64,000 nt of DNA from Bog-473 sp963791995 (lineage in GTDB: Bacteria > Actinomycetota > Acidimicrobiia > Acidimicrobiales > RAAP-2): positions 32,757 through 96,756 of the forward strand of contig CAWBUQ010000013.1 in NCBI GenBank assembly GCA_963791995.1, written 5' to 3'. Positions 9,133-20,434 of the stretch are shown one piece after another. The stretch's first letter is position 1; each line of letters begins with the position of its first letter. The notes beneath the pieces are model-generated. The model saw only the letters and a list, made by a program, of their open reading frames with translations. It was not told the origin of the DNA and searched no databases. The position numbers were made by a program, and so were the translations under genes.

Positions 9133-10371
9133 ATGTTCATCCACCACGACGACGCCCCGACCACGTCCGCGCTGGCCCGCCTGCCTCAGCACCGAGGAGA
9201 TCATGGAGCTGGCCGCCGACGACTTCGCGGGCGCTGGCCTCTTTGGCGGGACGCTTCGTTTTGCTCACCGCCGAGTTCGACCGGCGCGAGGGCTGGCGCG
9301 CCGAGGGTGCGACCTCCGCTCGAGTCCTGGCTGGTGGAGCGCTCGGCGTCTCCGTGCCCACGGCGCATAGCGTATGCCGCGGTCGGCTCGGCCCTCTTCG
9401 ACCTGCCCCACCTGGCCTCGGGCCTGTGCTCGGGCACGCTGAGCTTCGACAAGGTCCAGGCGGCAGCGGCCGCGTGGCGAGACCCGAGACCGACCCGAGA
9501 TGGTCGAGGTCGCCAAGGACGTCTCGGTCAAGGAGCTGGCCCAAGTCGCCCGCTCGTCTCGGGAAGCCCGAACCCAGAGGCCGAAGCCGAGCAGCGAGGA
9601 CCGCTCGCTCCGCTTCAACGACACGTTACGCACGCTCACGTGCCCAACTCCCGCGGCGTCCTATTGGCGAGTGCGAGCCTGTCTCGAGGCGAGGGCGAGG
9701 ACATCCCTCCGACGGGGAGACCGGCTGGGACCACCGCTTGGCCGACGCCCTGGTCGAGGTGGTCACCGACAATGGGTCCGGATACGCCCTGCGAGCGGAG
9801 GTTCTCGGTCCCGTCTCGTCCGAAGTCCCTTCGTCTGGTGGCCCACGTCCCGATCGAGATTCTCTTCGACCCCCGCTCGACTCTGTGCGGCGAGCTCGAG
9901 CGCGGCGGCCTGATCAGCGCGGAGACGCTCCGGCGCCTGGCCTGTGACGCCACCCTCATCGTGGCCGTCGACGACGACGTCGGCCACACCATCTATGAGG
10001 GCCGCGGCAACGATTGGACCGACGCGAGACCCAGCGCCGAGAGCTCTGGCGCCGAGACCGCCATTGCCGGTTCCCGGGTTGCGCCAACGCCACCTTCGCC
10101 AACGCCGCATCACATCGAGTCCGTGGAAGCCGGCCACGGGCCCGACGGACCTTCCGAACCTGGTGTTGCTCTGTGCCCACCACCATCACCGGGTCCACGC
10201 CAAGGAGTGGAGAGGTCTCGGGCAATGCAAACGAGGAGCTGCACTTCAGTCGGGCCGACGGGCCGGGTCATGACGTCGCGGCCCTCGATCTTCTGGACTC
10301 AGTCGGACGGAGCCGATCGAGCCGGCCGACGCTCGGGCCGGTTCGTCTCCCACTGGCGCCGGCTGAAGTAA
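9133..10371 (+). CDS. DUF222 / 13E12-repeat HNH endonuclease-like protein (heavily frameshifted)
   Basis: Fragments in all three forward frames add up to the actinobacterial DUF222-HNH architecture. The N-terminal helical part carries FVLLTAEFDRREGWRAEGA and DLPHLASGLCSGTLSFDKV. A middle segment reads CGELERGGLISAETLRRLAC. The C-terminal HNH domain reads CRFPGCANATF, HHIESV, DLPNLVLLCAHHHHRVHA. At least five frame changes are needed, more than in neighbouring genes, so it could be decaying as well as affected by sequence errors. The family is abundant in actinobacteria and linked to mobile DNA; activity is not assured. The last frame ends at 10371, overlapping the end of the convergent gene. 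Confidence 0.7.
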   Translation: MFIHHDDAPTTSALARLPQHRGDHGAGRRRLRGRWPLWRDASFCSPPSSTGARAGAPRVRPPLESWLVERSASPCPRRIAYAAVGSALFDLPHLASGLCSGTLSFDKVQAAAAAWRDPRPTRDGRGRQGRLGQGAGPSRPLVSGSPNPEAEAEQRGPLAPLQRHVTHAHVPNSRGVLLASASLSRGEGEDIPPTGRPAGTTAWPTPWSRWSPTMGPDTPCERRFSVPSRPKSLRLVAHVPIEILFDPRSTLCGELERGGLISAETLRRLACDATLIVAVDDDVGHTIYEGRGNDWTDARPSAESSGAETAIAGSRVAPTPPSPTPHHIESVEAGHGPDGPSEPGVALCPPPSPGPRQGVERSRAMQTRSCTSVGPTGRVMTSRPSIFWTQSDGADRAGRRSGRFVSHWRRLK

Positions 10372-11293
10372 GTCTGGTCCTCGCCCCAACCCTCGACGCC
10401 GTCGTCCCACGCCAGTGGACGAGGGAGTCGCCCCCGTGCCCGCGCCAGTGCCGGCTGACGGCGTCGCCGCGGACCGAGAGGCGCCGGCCGAATTCGTCGA
10501 CCGCTTCGATCTCGAAGGAGCGCGGCCAACCGGTCGTGGCATCGAAGGTCAGCCCTCGCTCGCCGGCGAGGATGTGCCCGTACCGGCCATCGCGGAGGAG
10601 GAAGCCGCAGACCACCGGCTCGACCTCGGGACCAGGCAAGGCGTAGGTCAGCCAGGCGTCACCGGGCCCGGCCGCGCAGAACGAATAGCCCACCCCGCCG
10701 AAGCTTCGCCACGGCCGCCGGCCGCTCGCCGCGTGCAGATGCGTTTCGGGCGGCCCAAGGGCCGCGGACCCCACGACCGGTCCCGGATCGAAAAGCAGTC
10801 GATCGCGATCGACTCGCCGTGCAGCACCATCGTGCCGCTCACATGACCCGCCTGGTCGAAATGCGCGCCCTTGATGAAGGGGGCAACGCCGTCGGGTGCG
10901 GGTTCGGCGCCATGATCGCTTCGAAGAGGAGTTCGACCTCGAGGGAGCCGGGGTCGGAGTAGCTGACGGTGTAGCGCTTCAGTGGCTCGAGCCCGCGCAC
11001 GTGCACCCCGTTCGGCCAGGCGAAGTCGCGCAGGTCACGGTCCGACACGCGGCGGCAGCTGCAGACCCGAATACTCCGCTCGATACAGCAAGCTCCCACG
11101 GGTACGCCGCGCTGTCGTCCCATACCCACGCGCCCCCGTTGCAAAGGCGCGCGTTGGGGCGGGCCTGGCAGTAGGCCCAGCCGCCCGAGGTTGCCGTTCG
11201 GGGACGTTCCAGGAGAACCAGCAGGTCTCGGTCTCCCACCAGCGATCCGTCAGTCTCCTCGTCGTGGAAGTCGTCGTCGGCCGGTTCGAGCAC
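10299..11293 (-). CDS. DUF7064/DUF7065-type lipocalin-like protein (frameshifted)
   Basis: From a GTG at 11293, fragments in several frames give ADDDFHDEETDGSLV, LEPLKRYTVSYSDPGSLEVE, IKGAHFDQAGHVSGTM, SIRDRSWGPRP and a C-terminal beta-rich part (EPVVCGFLLRDGRYGHIL). The R-D-x-S-W-G motif and beta-strand pattern resemble the AttH/CrtC-like, lipocalin-type hydratase superfamily and match a second gene in this window at 24371-25421. I assign DUF7064/7065 from memory of such proteins beside acyl-CoA genes, not from a search. No signal peptide is seen. It is the last gene of the leftward catabolic operon. Its 3' end is uncertain because of frame shifts and overlap with the convergent HNH gene. 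Confidence 0.55.
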
Positions 11294-11338
11294 CCGGTAG
11301 GTGCGTGTGGCGCGGCGACGGTCCGGGTCGATCCCGAA

Positions 11339-12755
11339 TCAGAGTTCGCTCATCACACGCAGGTCGGGCCAGTGCCGATCGGCGAGGACGCCCATGGCAG
11401 GCCGGGCGAGTTCGCGTCTCGCGATCGATGCGCCGCCGCAGCACGCGCACATAGTCGTCCTCGTGGACGGCGCCCGCCGCGACGCCTTCGGCCACGGCCG
11501 TGCGCCCGGTGACGATCGAGTCGGGCCGGTGGCCGAGCACGGCTTCGAGGTCGTCAAGCTCGTGCTCGTCGCGCGACGCGCCGCAGGCGTCGACCTGGGC
11601 CAGGTACTTGAGCAGGCGGGCGATGCCTTTCTCGCGGGCCTGCGGCGAGAGGATCGGTCGTCCGCGGCACGATCACATCGCGCAGCTGGGTCAGAACAGC
11701 GTCGTACATCCAGTCGTGCTCGCGGGGCTCCCGCGCCTCCAGCTCGCCGACCGGCTCGAGGTCGAGGCCCGATGCGTCTGCGAGAGCCTCGAGCCACAGT
11801 CGCCGGTGCAGCAGTCCGTAGATGAAGCCGTTGCCGACATCGCCGCCACCCTCGACGCCGCCCTCGTCCCCGCCTTCACTTCCACCGGGGTCCCGGGGTC
11901 CCCGGTGAGCTCATCACCTGAAGCTTGGTCTCGGCCATCACCCGGTAGTAGCGCACCCGTGCCACATCGATGGCGTTGCCCGACAGCGCCGCGTACTCGC
12001 GCAACCGCGTCGGGAAGTCGGTGAACGGTTCCTGCGTAGCGCGCAGGGAGAGCCATGCGATGTCGTCCATCGGATCGCCGCAGTGCGCGAGCTCCCAGTC
12101 GACCACCGCGGTGACCCGGCCGTCGGCGTACATGAAGTTCCCCGGTCCGGTGTCACCCTGCACCAGCACCGGCCGGTCCGTCGTAGGCGGGTATGTGGTC
12201 CCGTAACCAACGCAGTGCGAACACCAGGGCGGGATCGGGTATCCCGCCACGGCGGCCAACAACGCGTCCCACTCGTCGAGCTCGGCCCGCACGGCGTCGG
12301 CCACGGTCTCGACGGCGGGGAACGCGGGCAGGTCGAGTGCTGATCGCATCGAGCGAGTGCAGCGCGGCGAGCTTGGTGATGAAGTCCCGCGCCGTGGCGT
12401 CAGCTTCCGCCGGATCGGCGGATCCGCGGAGAACCAGGTCTCGCCGGCGACGCGCTCGGAGAGCATGGCCTGGTGCACCGGATGCACGCCCGAGCACGCG
12501 GGGCACCGGGACGGGGCCGTCCTTGAGTGCGAGGTAGACCGTGGCCTCGCGGTGCAGGGTCCAGGGATCCTTCGTCCGCGCGTCGAGCGGTCGTAGCGCA
12601 AGAAGCACTGCACCGCCGTGCCGTCGGCCGCTCCAGGTCGACGAACCACGCCTCCTTGCGTGCGCCGCCGGGACGGCGATCCGCAGAAGCGAGGCGGCCT
12701 CCGCCCACATCCTCGACCCAGCCAACAAGGTCGTCGGGCAGCGAGCGACGGTCAC
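11339..12755 (-). CDS. APH/ACAD10-like phosphotransferase (frameshifted)
   Basis: This aminoglycoside-phosphotransferase-fold kinase has PGGARKEAWFVDLERP at the N-lobe, the catalytic loop VQGDTGPGNFMYADGR (QGD where many relatives have HGD) and the metal-binding DWELAHCGDP. A helical C-terminal extension ends in WPDLRVMSEL. These features match the kinase domain of ACAD10/ACAD11-type systems and the kinase of the levulinate (lva) pathway, which phosphorylate a hydroxyl on a 4-hydroxyacyl-CoA. Frame jumps lie around 12640, 12350, 11900 and 11640. The GTG start at 12755 overlaps the ALDH stop (GTGA, 12752-12755). An acyl-CoA dehydrogenase sits in the same operon, supporting this role. Confidence 0.75.
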
Positions 12756-14247
12756 GGCCAGCGGGCGGCGGCGTGCCCGGCAGCCCGATGGCCTTGATCT
12801 CGAGATACTCCTCGAATCCCTGCAGGCCGTTCTCCCGCCCCAGTCCGCTCTGCTTGTAGCCGCCGAAGGGCACGTCGGGATGGAACCACGAGCCGCCGTT
12901 GACCGACAGCGTGCCGGTGCGGATGCGTCTGGCCATGCCGAGCTGGCGCTCCTCGTCGGCGCCACTGATCACGCCGCACAACCCGTAGCGCGAGTTGTTG
13001 GCGATGCGGACGGCGTCGTCGTCGTCCTCGTAGGGGATGACGCAGAGCACCGGGCCGAAGATCTCGTCCTGGGCGATCGTCGAGTCGGGATCGACATCGG
13101 CGAACGAGAGTCGGCTCGACGAAGAAGCCCTTCTCGAACTGCGGCGGTCGCTGCCCCCCGAGCACGAGGCGGGCGCCCTCCTCCTTCCCCTTCTCGATGT
13201 ATCCGAGCACCCGATCACGCTGCTTGGCGTTCACGACCGGGCCGCAGACGTTCCCCGGGTCGAGTCGGGTCGCCGTAGGGCATCATCGCCATGATCGTCT
13301 GGCGATCTCGACGCCCTCGTCATAACGGGAGGCGGTGTAGCAGCAGCCTGGTCGGGATGGCGCAGCCCTGTCCTGCGTGCGAGCACACCGCCCCGACCGC
13401 ACCGGGGATGGCGTCGGCCAGGTCGGCGTCCTCGAGCATGATCCAGGCCGACTTGCCGCCGAGCTCGAGGAACGTCTTCTTCAAGCGTCTCGGACCCGCA
13501 GGCCATGATGCGGCTTGACCGACCGCGGTCGAGCCGGTGAAGGTCACCATGTCGACCCGGGGGTCGGTGGTCAGCACCTCGCCCGTCAGGTGGTCGGACG
13601 GGGTGACGATGTTGACGACGCCGGGCGGGATGTCGGTCTCCTCGGCGATGAGCTTGCCGAGCATCGTCCCCATCCACGGCGTGTCGGGCGCCGGCTTGAG
13701 GACGACCGTGTTCCCCGACGCCAGAGCCGGGCCGAGCTTGGCGATGTTCAGGTACAGCGGGAAGTTCCACGGCGTGATGGCTGCCACGACGCCCATCGCC
13801 TCGCGCCGGATGAGGCGGCGGTGCCAGCCGCCCATCGCCTCGCGCGGGGGCAGGAAGTGCTCGTACTCGTAGGCGGTCGCCCGGTCCGCCCAGTAGGCCG
13901 GATGTCGCCCAACGGCTGCTCGATCTGCACTACGTGGGTGATCATCACCGGACATCCCGTCTCGAGCATCAGGGCCGGCGCGGAACTCCTCTTTGGCCCG
14001 CTCCAGGCCTCGCCGAGCTGTTCGAGGCAGCGCTGCCGGAACTCGTGGTCCTCGGACCACCCGTCTCGTCGAAGGCACGCCGGGCGGCGCCGATGGCGTC
14101 GCCGACATCGGCGGGCGAGGCGTCGTAGACCTCGCCGAGCATCTCCTCGGTCGCTGGGTTCACGTTGTCGAACGTGGCGCCCGTCGACGACTCGACCAGC
14201 TTTCCGTCGATCAGCTGCCGTGCGTTCGTAGGGCGCCGATCAGGCAT
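12752..14247 (-). CDS. NAD(P)-dependent aldehyde dehydrogenase (frameshifted)
   Basis: The protein of about 498 residues begins at an ATG at 14247 with GGAGG upstream (protein MPDRRPTNARQLIDG). It shows the cofactor-binding AITPWNFPL, NTVVLKPAPDTPW, VTFTGSTAVG, the general-base glutamate in LELGGKSA, the catalytic cysteine in HAGQGCAIPTR, and late motifs EIFGPVL and FGGYKQSGLGRENG. It oxidises an aldehyde to a carboxylic acid, in this context feeding the neighbouring acyl-CoA ligase. Frame jumps are seen near 14030, 13900, 13490, 13310-13260 and 13110. The stop at 12752-12754 is reached only in the last frame and overlaps the kinase start. The aldehyde substrate cannot be deduced. Confidence 0.85.
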
Positions 14248-14282
14248 GTGTCCTCCGTGCCATCGAGTGCACTTCCCGTTCG

Positions 14283-15846
14283 TTACACGATCCGGAGTCG
14301 AATGGTCGGCCCAGTACCGCTCCCGCAGCACGCCCTTGTAGAGCTTGCCGGTGGGCAGGCGGGGCAGCTCGTCCACGAAGTCGATCTCCGCGGGCACTTG
14401 AAGTGCGCCAGGTGGTCCCGGCAGAACGCGATCAGCACCCGCTCCAGCGCCTCGTCGCCGACGACGCCGTCGACCGGCTGCACTACCGCCTTGACCTCTT
14501 CGCCGAGGTCCTCGTTGGGCACCCCGATCACCGCGGCGTCCAGCACGCAGGGGTGCGTCACGAGCAGGTTCTCGGTCTCCTGGGGGTAGATGTTCACGCC
14601 GCCCGAAATGATCATGTGCGCCTTGCGGTCCGTCAGGAACAGGTAGCCCGTCGGCATCGAGATACCCGACGTCGCCCACCGTGCTCGTCGTGCCGCCGTC
14701 ACGCCGGTGCTCGCGGTCTTCGCTGGGTCGTTGAAGTACTCGAAGTCCGTCGTCCCGCCGAACCACACCGTCCCCGGCGTCCCCACGGGACACGGCTGGC
14801 CACCGTCGTCGAGGATCAGGATCTCGCTCAGGACACGCCCGGCCCACGCTGCCCTGGATGCGCCAACCAGTCCTCGGAGTCGATGAACGTGCACCCGTTG
14901 CCCTCGGTCGCCGCGTAGTACTCCAACAGGATCGGCCCGAACCAGTCGATCATCTGTTCCTTGACCGGCACCGGGCACGGCGCCGCGGCATGGATGACGA
15001 TCTCGAGCGACGACACGTCCGCCGCCGCCCGCACCTCGTCGGGCAGCTTCAGCATCCGGGAGAACATGGTCGGCACGACCTGCGAGTGCGTCACGCCGGT
15101 ACCGGCCCACCAGCGTCGAGATACAGCGCAGGATCGAAGTGCTCCATCACGACCGCCGTCGAGCTTCATCCGCAGGGCGATCGCAACGCTCACTTGCGGC
15201 GCGGTGTGGTACAGCGGCGCCGGCGACAGGTACACCATGCGCTCTCGCGAAGCGCCACAGCGCGGCGATACCGAGCACGGCGATGCTCGTCTCCGACGGA
15301 TGGATGTCGTAGATCGGCCGCAGGATGCCCTTCGGACGCCCCGTCGTCCCCGACGAGTACATCATCGGGCGCCCAGCTGCTCGTCGTCCACGTGGTTGTC
15401 GATGCGGTGCCCACCGCCTCGTCCCACGACTCGAAAGGCGCGGCGGTGTCGCCGCCCGGTCCTGCCACCATGATCCAGCGCTCGACGTCGGGGCACAGCG
15501 CGGGCAGTTGCGCCGCGATGTCTGCCTTGGTCGCAGACGTCACGACCACCTTCGACCGGGAGTCGTTGACGACGTACGCGACCTCCTCGGCCGAGAGGTA
15601 CGAGTTGACCGGCGTGTAGTACACGCCGGTGCGTTCCGCGCCCGCCTCCGCGACGAGCATGGTCGGGGATCGTTCTCCATGAAGATCGCCATGTGGTCGC
15701 CCTTGCGCAGGCCGGCGTCGCGCAGGACATGGGCGACCTGGTTGGCGCCCGCCTCGTAGTCGGCCCAGGTGACGACCCGGCCCGACGGCGCCATGATGAG
15801 GGCCGGCTCGTCGGGATGCTGCACTCGCCTGTTCAGCTGCGTACAC
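14283..15846 (-). CDS. AMP-forming acyl-CoA ligase (frameshifted)
   Basis: The ANL-superfamily motifs are in order. The P-loop-like MYSSGTTGRPKG lies near 15330-15365, the acyl-site region EYYAATEGNG near 14920, the hinge-region LTDRKAHMIISGGVNIYPQE near 14600 and the catalytic lysine in LPTGKLYKG near 14350. The enzyme activates a carboxylic acid to its CoA thioester via an acyl-adenylate. The probable start is a GTG at 15846 (VYAAEQ, then HPDEPALIMAPSG after one shift). Further jumps lie near 15660, 15370, 15240, 15110, 14690 and 14400; the stop is TAA at about 14283-14285. The start lies within the end of the upstream serine-hydrolase gene. It is the likely entry enzyme of the operon. Confidence 0.82.
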
Positions 15847-17110
15847 CGCCGCCCCCTTCCCGTCCCCAGGCGACGAGTACAGCACGTCGACCAGGCATGC
15901 GCCCATGAGCGGGAGCGCCTGGTTCTCGAGGTGGTTGCGCACGAAGCCGACGGCGACGCGGGCCGTCGGGTCGGCGAAGCCGATCTGCCCGCCGGCGCCC
16001 ATGTGACCGAACGCGCCCTCGTTGGGCCCGTGCATCGGCGGGATGCCCGGGCACGAGCGCGGGAGGTTCGAGCGAGTAGCCGACCGCCCAGCGCGTCGGG
16101 ACCGCCCATCGACCGCGTCGCGGCCGCAGACCTGCTCGACCCGGAAGCGCTCGACCGATGCCCGCGACACGAGCTCCTCGCCGGTCGCCAGCGCGGCGTA
16201 GACCCGGGCCAGAGCCCGCGCCGTCGCCGTGGCACCCAGCGCACCGATCTCGGACTGCAGCACCGGCGGGCGTGTTCATGAAGTCCGCGAAGCGGGGTCG
16301 TCCGTGCTCGTCGGCGAAAAGGCTCCCGTGCGCGCCGGCCAAGCACGGAGCGGCCCGACCTGTGACTGCGGGTCGATGGCGCGCAGTGCCCGCCTCTTGC
16401 CCCGGCTTCACCGGGAACTCCATCACGGTGGCCACGGACGCCAGGGCTGCCGGCGGGGTCCCGATGACGCATTCGGCCGCCACGTCGTCAGCGGCCGCTC
16501 GCCACGTCTTGTGCGAAGAAATGACCCAGGCTGACGCCGCTGATCCGCCGCACCAGCTCGCCGACCAGCCATCCGAACGTCACCCCGTGGTAGCCGTGCC
16601 GGGTCCCGGGCTCCCACGCCGGCTCGCCCGCCGCCACGCCCGGCCGCGATGGCCACGGTGTCGTCCCAGCCGGTGCCGTCCCAGCGCAGCAGCATCGTCG
16701 GAGCCCGGCAATCCGATGGCGCCCGACTGATGGCTGAGCAGCTGGCGCACCGTCGTCTCGCTCCTTGCCGAGGCAGCCGAACTCGGGCCAGTACCGCGTG
16801 ACCTCGGCGTCGAGATCGAGCTCGCCCCGGTCCTCGAGGACGTGGGCGCACAGGGTGGTCAGGCCCTTGGTCGAGGACATGATGACCGCCCTCGTGTTCT
16901 TGTTCCCACGGGCCGTGCGTTGGCGTCCGCGCTGCCCGTCCAGACGTCGACCACGCACTCGCCGTCGACGTAGGCGGCGAATGCCCCGCCCCCGTCGCCA
17001 AGGTCTGCGTGTCGCTCACGGTCGCCGACGACGATGGTCGCGCCCTCGCCCAGGATCTCGGCCACCCGCTCGAAGCCCGGCGCGGTGAACCCGCACACGG
17101 TGCGGCTCAC
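15833..17110 (-). CDS. Serine hydrolase / class C beta-lactamase-like esterase (frameshifted)
   Basis: The protein starts at a GTG at 17110 (VSRTVCGFTAPGFERVAEIL). It shows the S-x-x-K active-site motif in IMSSTKGLT, a downstream tyrosine in GYHGVTFGWLVGELV and the C-terminal HMGAGGQIGFADP region that corresponds to the third beta-lactamase motif. This pattern is typical of EstB-like esterases, which are common beside CoA-transferase genes in actinobacteria and hydrolyse esters rather than antibiotics. No secretion signal is visible. Several frame jumps occur (about 16930, 16770, 16650, 16490, 16270 and 16080). The start overlaps the LLM stop (GTGA, 17107-17110) and the end overlaps the ligase start. 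Confidence 0.75.
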
Positions 17111-18121
17111 AGCGCTCGCAACTCCTGCTCCACGTCGGGCCACCACTCCTTGCGCCACCACGACACGTTGATGCGGTCGACCAGCCCGCCGTAGCGGGCC
17201 TCGACCTCGCCGGCCAGCTCGACGGCCGGCAGATGATCGTCAGCGTGTCGAGCACCTCGTCGTCGACGAGGCGGGCCATGTCCTGCCAGCGGCCCTTCTT
17301 CGAGCACTCGTAGAGCTCGGTCTGCAGGTCGCCCCAGCCGTGCAGCTCGAGAACGGGCCGGTAGGCCGGCGTCGACGCGTAGTAGCCCACATGGCGGCGC
17401 ATGGCGTCGCGTGCCTTCGTCACCAATGGGCATCGTCCTCCACGACCGAGATGAAGCCCGGGCAGGTCACCTCCATGTCGCGCCTCGGTCCGCCCGGACG
17501 CGGCCAGTCCGCGCTCGAGCGCCGGCACGATGACCTCGCGCAGGTACGCGACCGGTGCAGATGCCGTGGGTGATGACGCCGTCGGCGACCTCGCCCGCCA
17601 CCTCGTTCATCACGGGCCCGACCGCGGCGAGGAAGACCTTCGGCGGTCCGAACCCGTGGGGCCGCGGCGCGAACACCGGCGTCATCAACGTGTGCGTGTA
17701 GAACTCGCCGTCGAACCCGGTCGCTGCGGCCGCCGGGTCGTTCCAGATGTCCCAGATGGTCGCGCAGTGCGAGCACGTACTCGCGCATCCGAGCCGCCGG
17801 ACGGGACCACGTCATGGAGAAGCGGTTCTCGATGTGCCGCCGCACCTGCGAACCCAGTCCGAGCACGACACGCCCGCCCGAGTACTCCTGCAGTTGGTTG
17901 GTCGTGTACGCCAGGCTCATCGGGTTGCGGGCGAAGGCGATGGCGACACCGGTCCCCAAGGAGACCGACGACGAGTGCTCGGCAGCCAGTGTCAAGCGAC
18001 AAGAAGGGGTCGTTCGTCGTCTCGGCCGCCCAGAGGCAGTCGAGGCCGGCCGCCTCTGCCTTGCGTCACCCGCTCGGCGACCCTGGCGCAGTTCGGTCCC
18101 CAGCCCCGAGTCGATCTTCAT
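17107..18121 (-). CDS. LLM-class F420-dependent oxidoreductase (luciferase-like; frameshifted)
   Basis: This TIM-barrel luciferase-like protein begins MKIDSGLGTEL. It shows AEHSSSVSLGTGVAIAFARN, SLAYTTNQLQEYSGGRVVLG and LGSQVRRHIENRFSM, a form typical of actinobacterial F420-dependent enzymes of the TIGR03617 kind. PPKVFLAAVGPVMNEVAGEV and a C-terminal AYRPVLELHGWGDLQTEL follow. Such enzymes transfer hydride between F420 and an unknown organic substrate. The ATG at 18121 overlaps the stop of the CoA-transferase in another frame (ATGA). Frame jumps are near 18060, 18000, 17770, 17555 and 17425. A paralogue of the same subfamily lies at 36607-37671. Confidence 0.8.
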
Positions 18122-20434
18122 CGCGCCGCGCTTCGCCAACCTGCGGGCTCGTCGTGGCGCCGGCGGCCTGCCCGATCGCGTACGCTTCACGCGCCGCCGC
18201 ACCGGTGCTGGCGTCGGAGCCGGACCCTTCACCGCCGGCACGTCGACCGAGAGATGGAGCGGGATGCCCACCTGGACGAAGCGGCCCGCCGCAGGGTGGC
18301 GGTAGTGCACGCAGACAGACCCGCGCGCCATCACCTGCGGATCGTCGGGAACGACCGAATGGTGGACGCTGCCGCGCCGCTGGCACGCCCATCTCGAGTC
18401 CGAGTCGGGCCAGATACTTCGTCGGACGTGGCCGCGCTCCGATCGCCTCGCCCACAGCATCGGCGTGCTCGAGACCTTCGGCCGTACCGATCGCGCTCGC
18501 GCGCGTGCGCCCGTTGCGTTGCTGCGGTCGGCGCAGCACACCGTCACCCACCCGTCGGCCGCTCGGTACAGGCGCCACTCGATCGACGGCCCCCCGATGT
18601 CTTCACCCACCTGGTCGGGCACGACGCCGTCGACGGCGAGCTGCGCCACATCCTCGGACTGGAAGAGCGGTCGAGGTCAGCGCCAGCGAGGCACTCCACC
18701 GTGGTCACCGCGACGCCCGCGGGCCCGGCCCAGGAGCGCGAGCACGACGCCGGCCGCCAGGCAGCAGCCCGGTGCCGTAGTCGTTGGCGGTGAAGTTGAC
18801 CGGGCACCGGGCGCCGCCCGCCGCCCTGGGTCATCTCCATGCCGGTCGCGGCCTGGACCACGTAGTCGAACGACGGGCACGAGCGGCCAGCGGGCCCTCG
18901 AGCCCGAAACCCTTGGCCCGGGCGTAGACCAGGCCGCGGGTTGACCGCGCGCAGCGACTGCCTCGTCGAGGCCGAGCCGTTCCCACGTCCCCGGCCATGG
19001 CGTTCTCGACCACGACGTCGGACGCGGCGACGAGGTCGAGCAGCCGGGCCCGGTCCTCCGCCGTCCTTGAGGTCGAGCACGAGCCCGCGCTTCGAGCGGT
19101 TGCCGTCGACGTAGATGTTGGGCAGCACCGGCATCACCTGGAACCCGCCCTCGCCGCCGGGCGGCTCGACCTTCACCACGTCGGCGCCGAGCTCGGCCAG
19201 CAGGCGCGCCGCCAGCGGCCCGGCCCAGAAGCTCGACAGGTCGACGATGCGGTGGCCGGCCGAGTGCCCCCTGCTCCCCACCGTGCCGGCGCCCGGGCCG
19301 CCGCGCTCGCCGGGCGTCGGCGACGCTGACGCGCACCGGCGGGCCGACCAACCGGACCGGTCCGAGCACCGGGTCATCGGTCTCGACGACGAGTTCGTCG
19401 GCGCGCGCCTGCTCGTGGCGCGAGCCATTCCGCCAGCGTGTTGCACTTGGCCACCGCGGCCGGCTGGGCCAGCAGGCCGTCCTCCCACTCGTCGGCCGAC
19501 TTGCGTGGCGAAGGCGTCGATGATCTCGGCCAGCTTGGCCCGGTTCCACTCTCGGTCCGAGAGCCGCGCCAGCCCTTCGGGACTGCGAGTAGTCGAGGCC
19601 GCCGTCGTCGATGCTCGAGCAGCCGGCACAGTTCGCGCCAGCGCTCGGTGCCGCTCAGGTTGACCATGACGGCGCGGCCGTCGGCCGTGTCGAACACGCG
19701 CAGGATCGGCGACTTCGTTGCCGCACGACCTCGGGCCGGTGTCCCTCGCGGTGAAAGATCGGCGCCGCGTTGAGGAAGAGCAGCCCGTCGAGCAGCGACG
19801 TCTCGACGTGCTGGCCGTACCCGGTGGACTGCGCGCTTGACCAGCGCGGCGCCGGCGCCGAGCACCGCGAGGAGCGCGGCGGCGACGCTCGCCATGGGGA
19901 AGGGCAGCCAGATCGGCGTCGTCGCCCGTGAACAGCCCCTGCTGGGCGCCGGCGCGGGCGTGCACCAGGGGCTCCCATCCCGGGATCGTCGCGCGCCGGG
20001 CCGCAACTGCCCCACGCGCTGATGGAGCAGGTGACGAGGCGCGGGCGCGCCTTCTGCAGGCTGCGTCCGGGATCGAGGCCCAACGGCCGCTCGAGGGCGC
20101 CGGGCCGCAGGTTCTCGATGAGGAGGTCGGCCTCGTCGATGCATCAATGCAGTGCCTCGGCGCGGCCTGTGTCGGCGCGCAGGTCGAGCTCCATGATCTC
20201 CTTGCCACGGTTCCATGCGGCGAAGCGGGCGGGCATCGGCACGCAGCGGATCGCCTCCGGGCCGCTCGATCTTCATCACCTCGCGCGCCCAGGTCGGCGA
20301 AAATCGTCGCCGCCAACGGCGCGGCCACGTACTGGCCGATCTCGACCACTCGCAGGCCCGCAGGAGCGCCCGTTGTGCGCCGGCTCAGCGGCCCACGGGT
20401 GCCCGCCTTCGGGCGTCGCCGAGTCGCCAGGCAT
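18118..20434 (-). CDS. Double CaiB/BaiF (family III) CoA-transferase (frameshifted)
   Basis: Two family III CoA-transferase units are joined in one protein of about 770 residues. The first begins APAGLRVVEIGQYVAAPLAA with VMKIERPGGDPLR. The second begins RIVDLSSFWAGPLAARLLAE with VVKVEPPGGEGGFQVMP and NRSKRGLVLDLKD. Each unit carries the usual N-terminal CoA-binding patterns. These enzymes move CoA between acids, and double-length versions occur in actinobacterial catabolic clusters. Many one-base frame jumps are present, on average every 150-250 bp. The start is uncertain: the ATG at 20434 fits after one shift, and the end overlaps the LLM start as ATGA. The CoA acceptor is unknown. Confidence 0.75.
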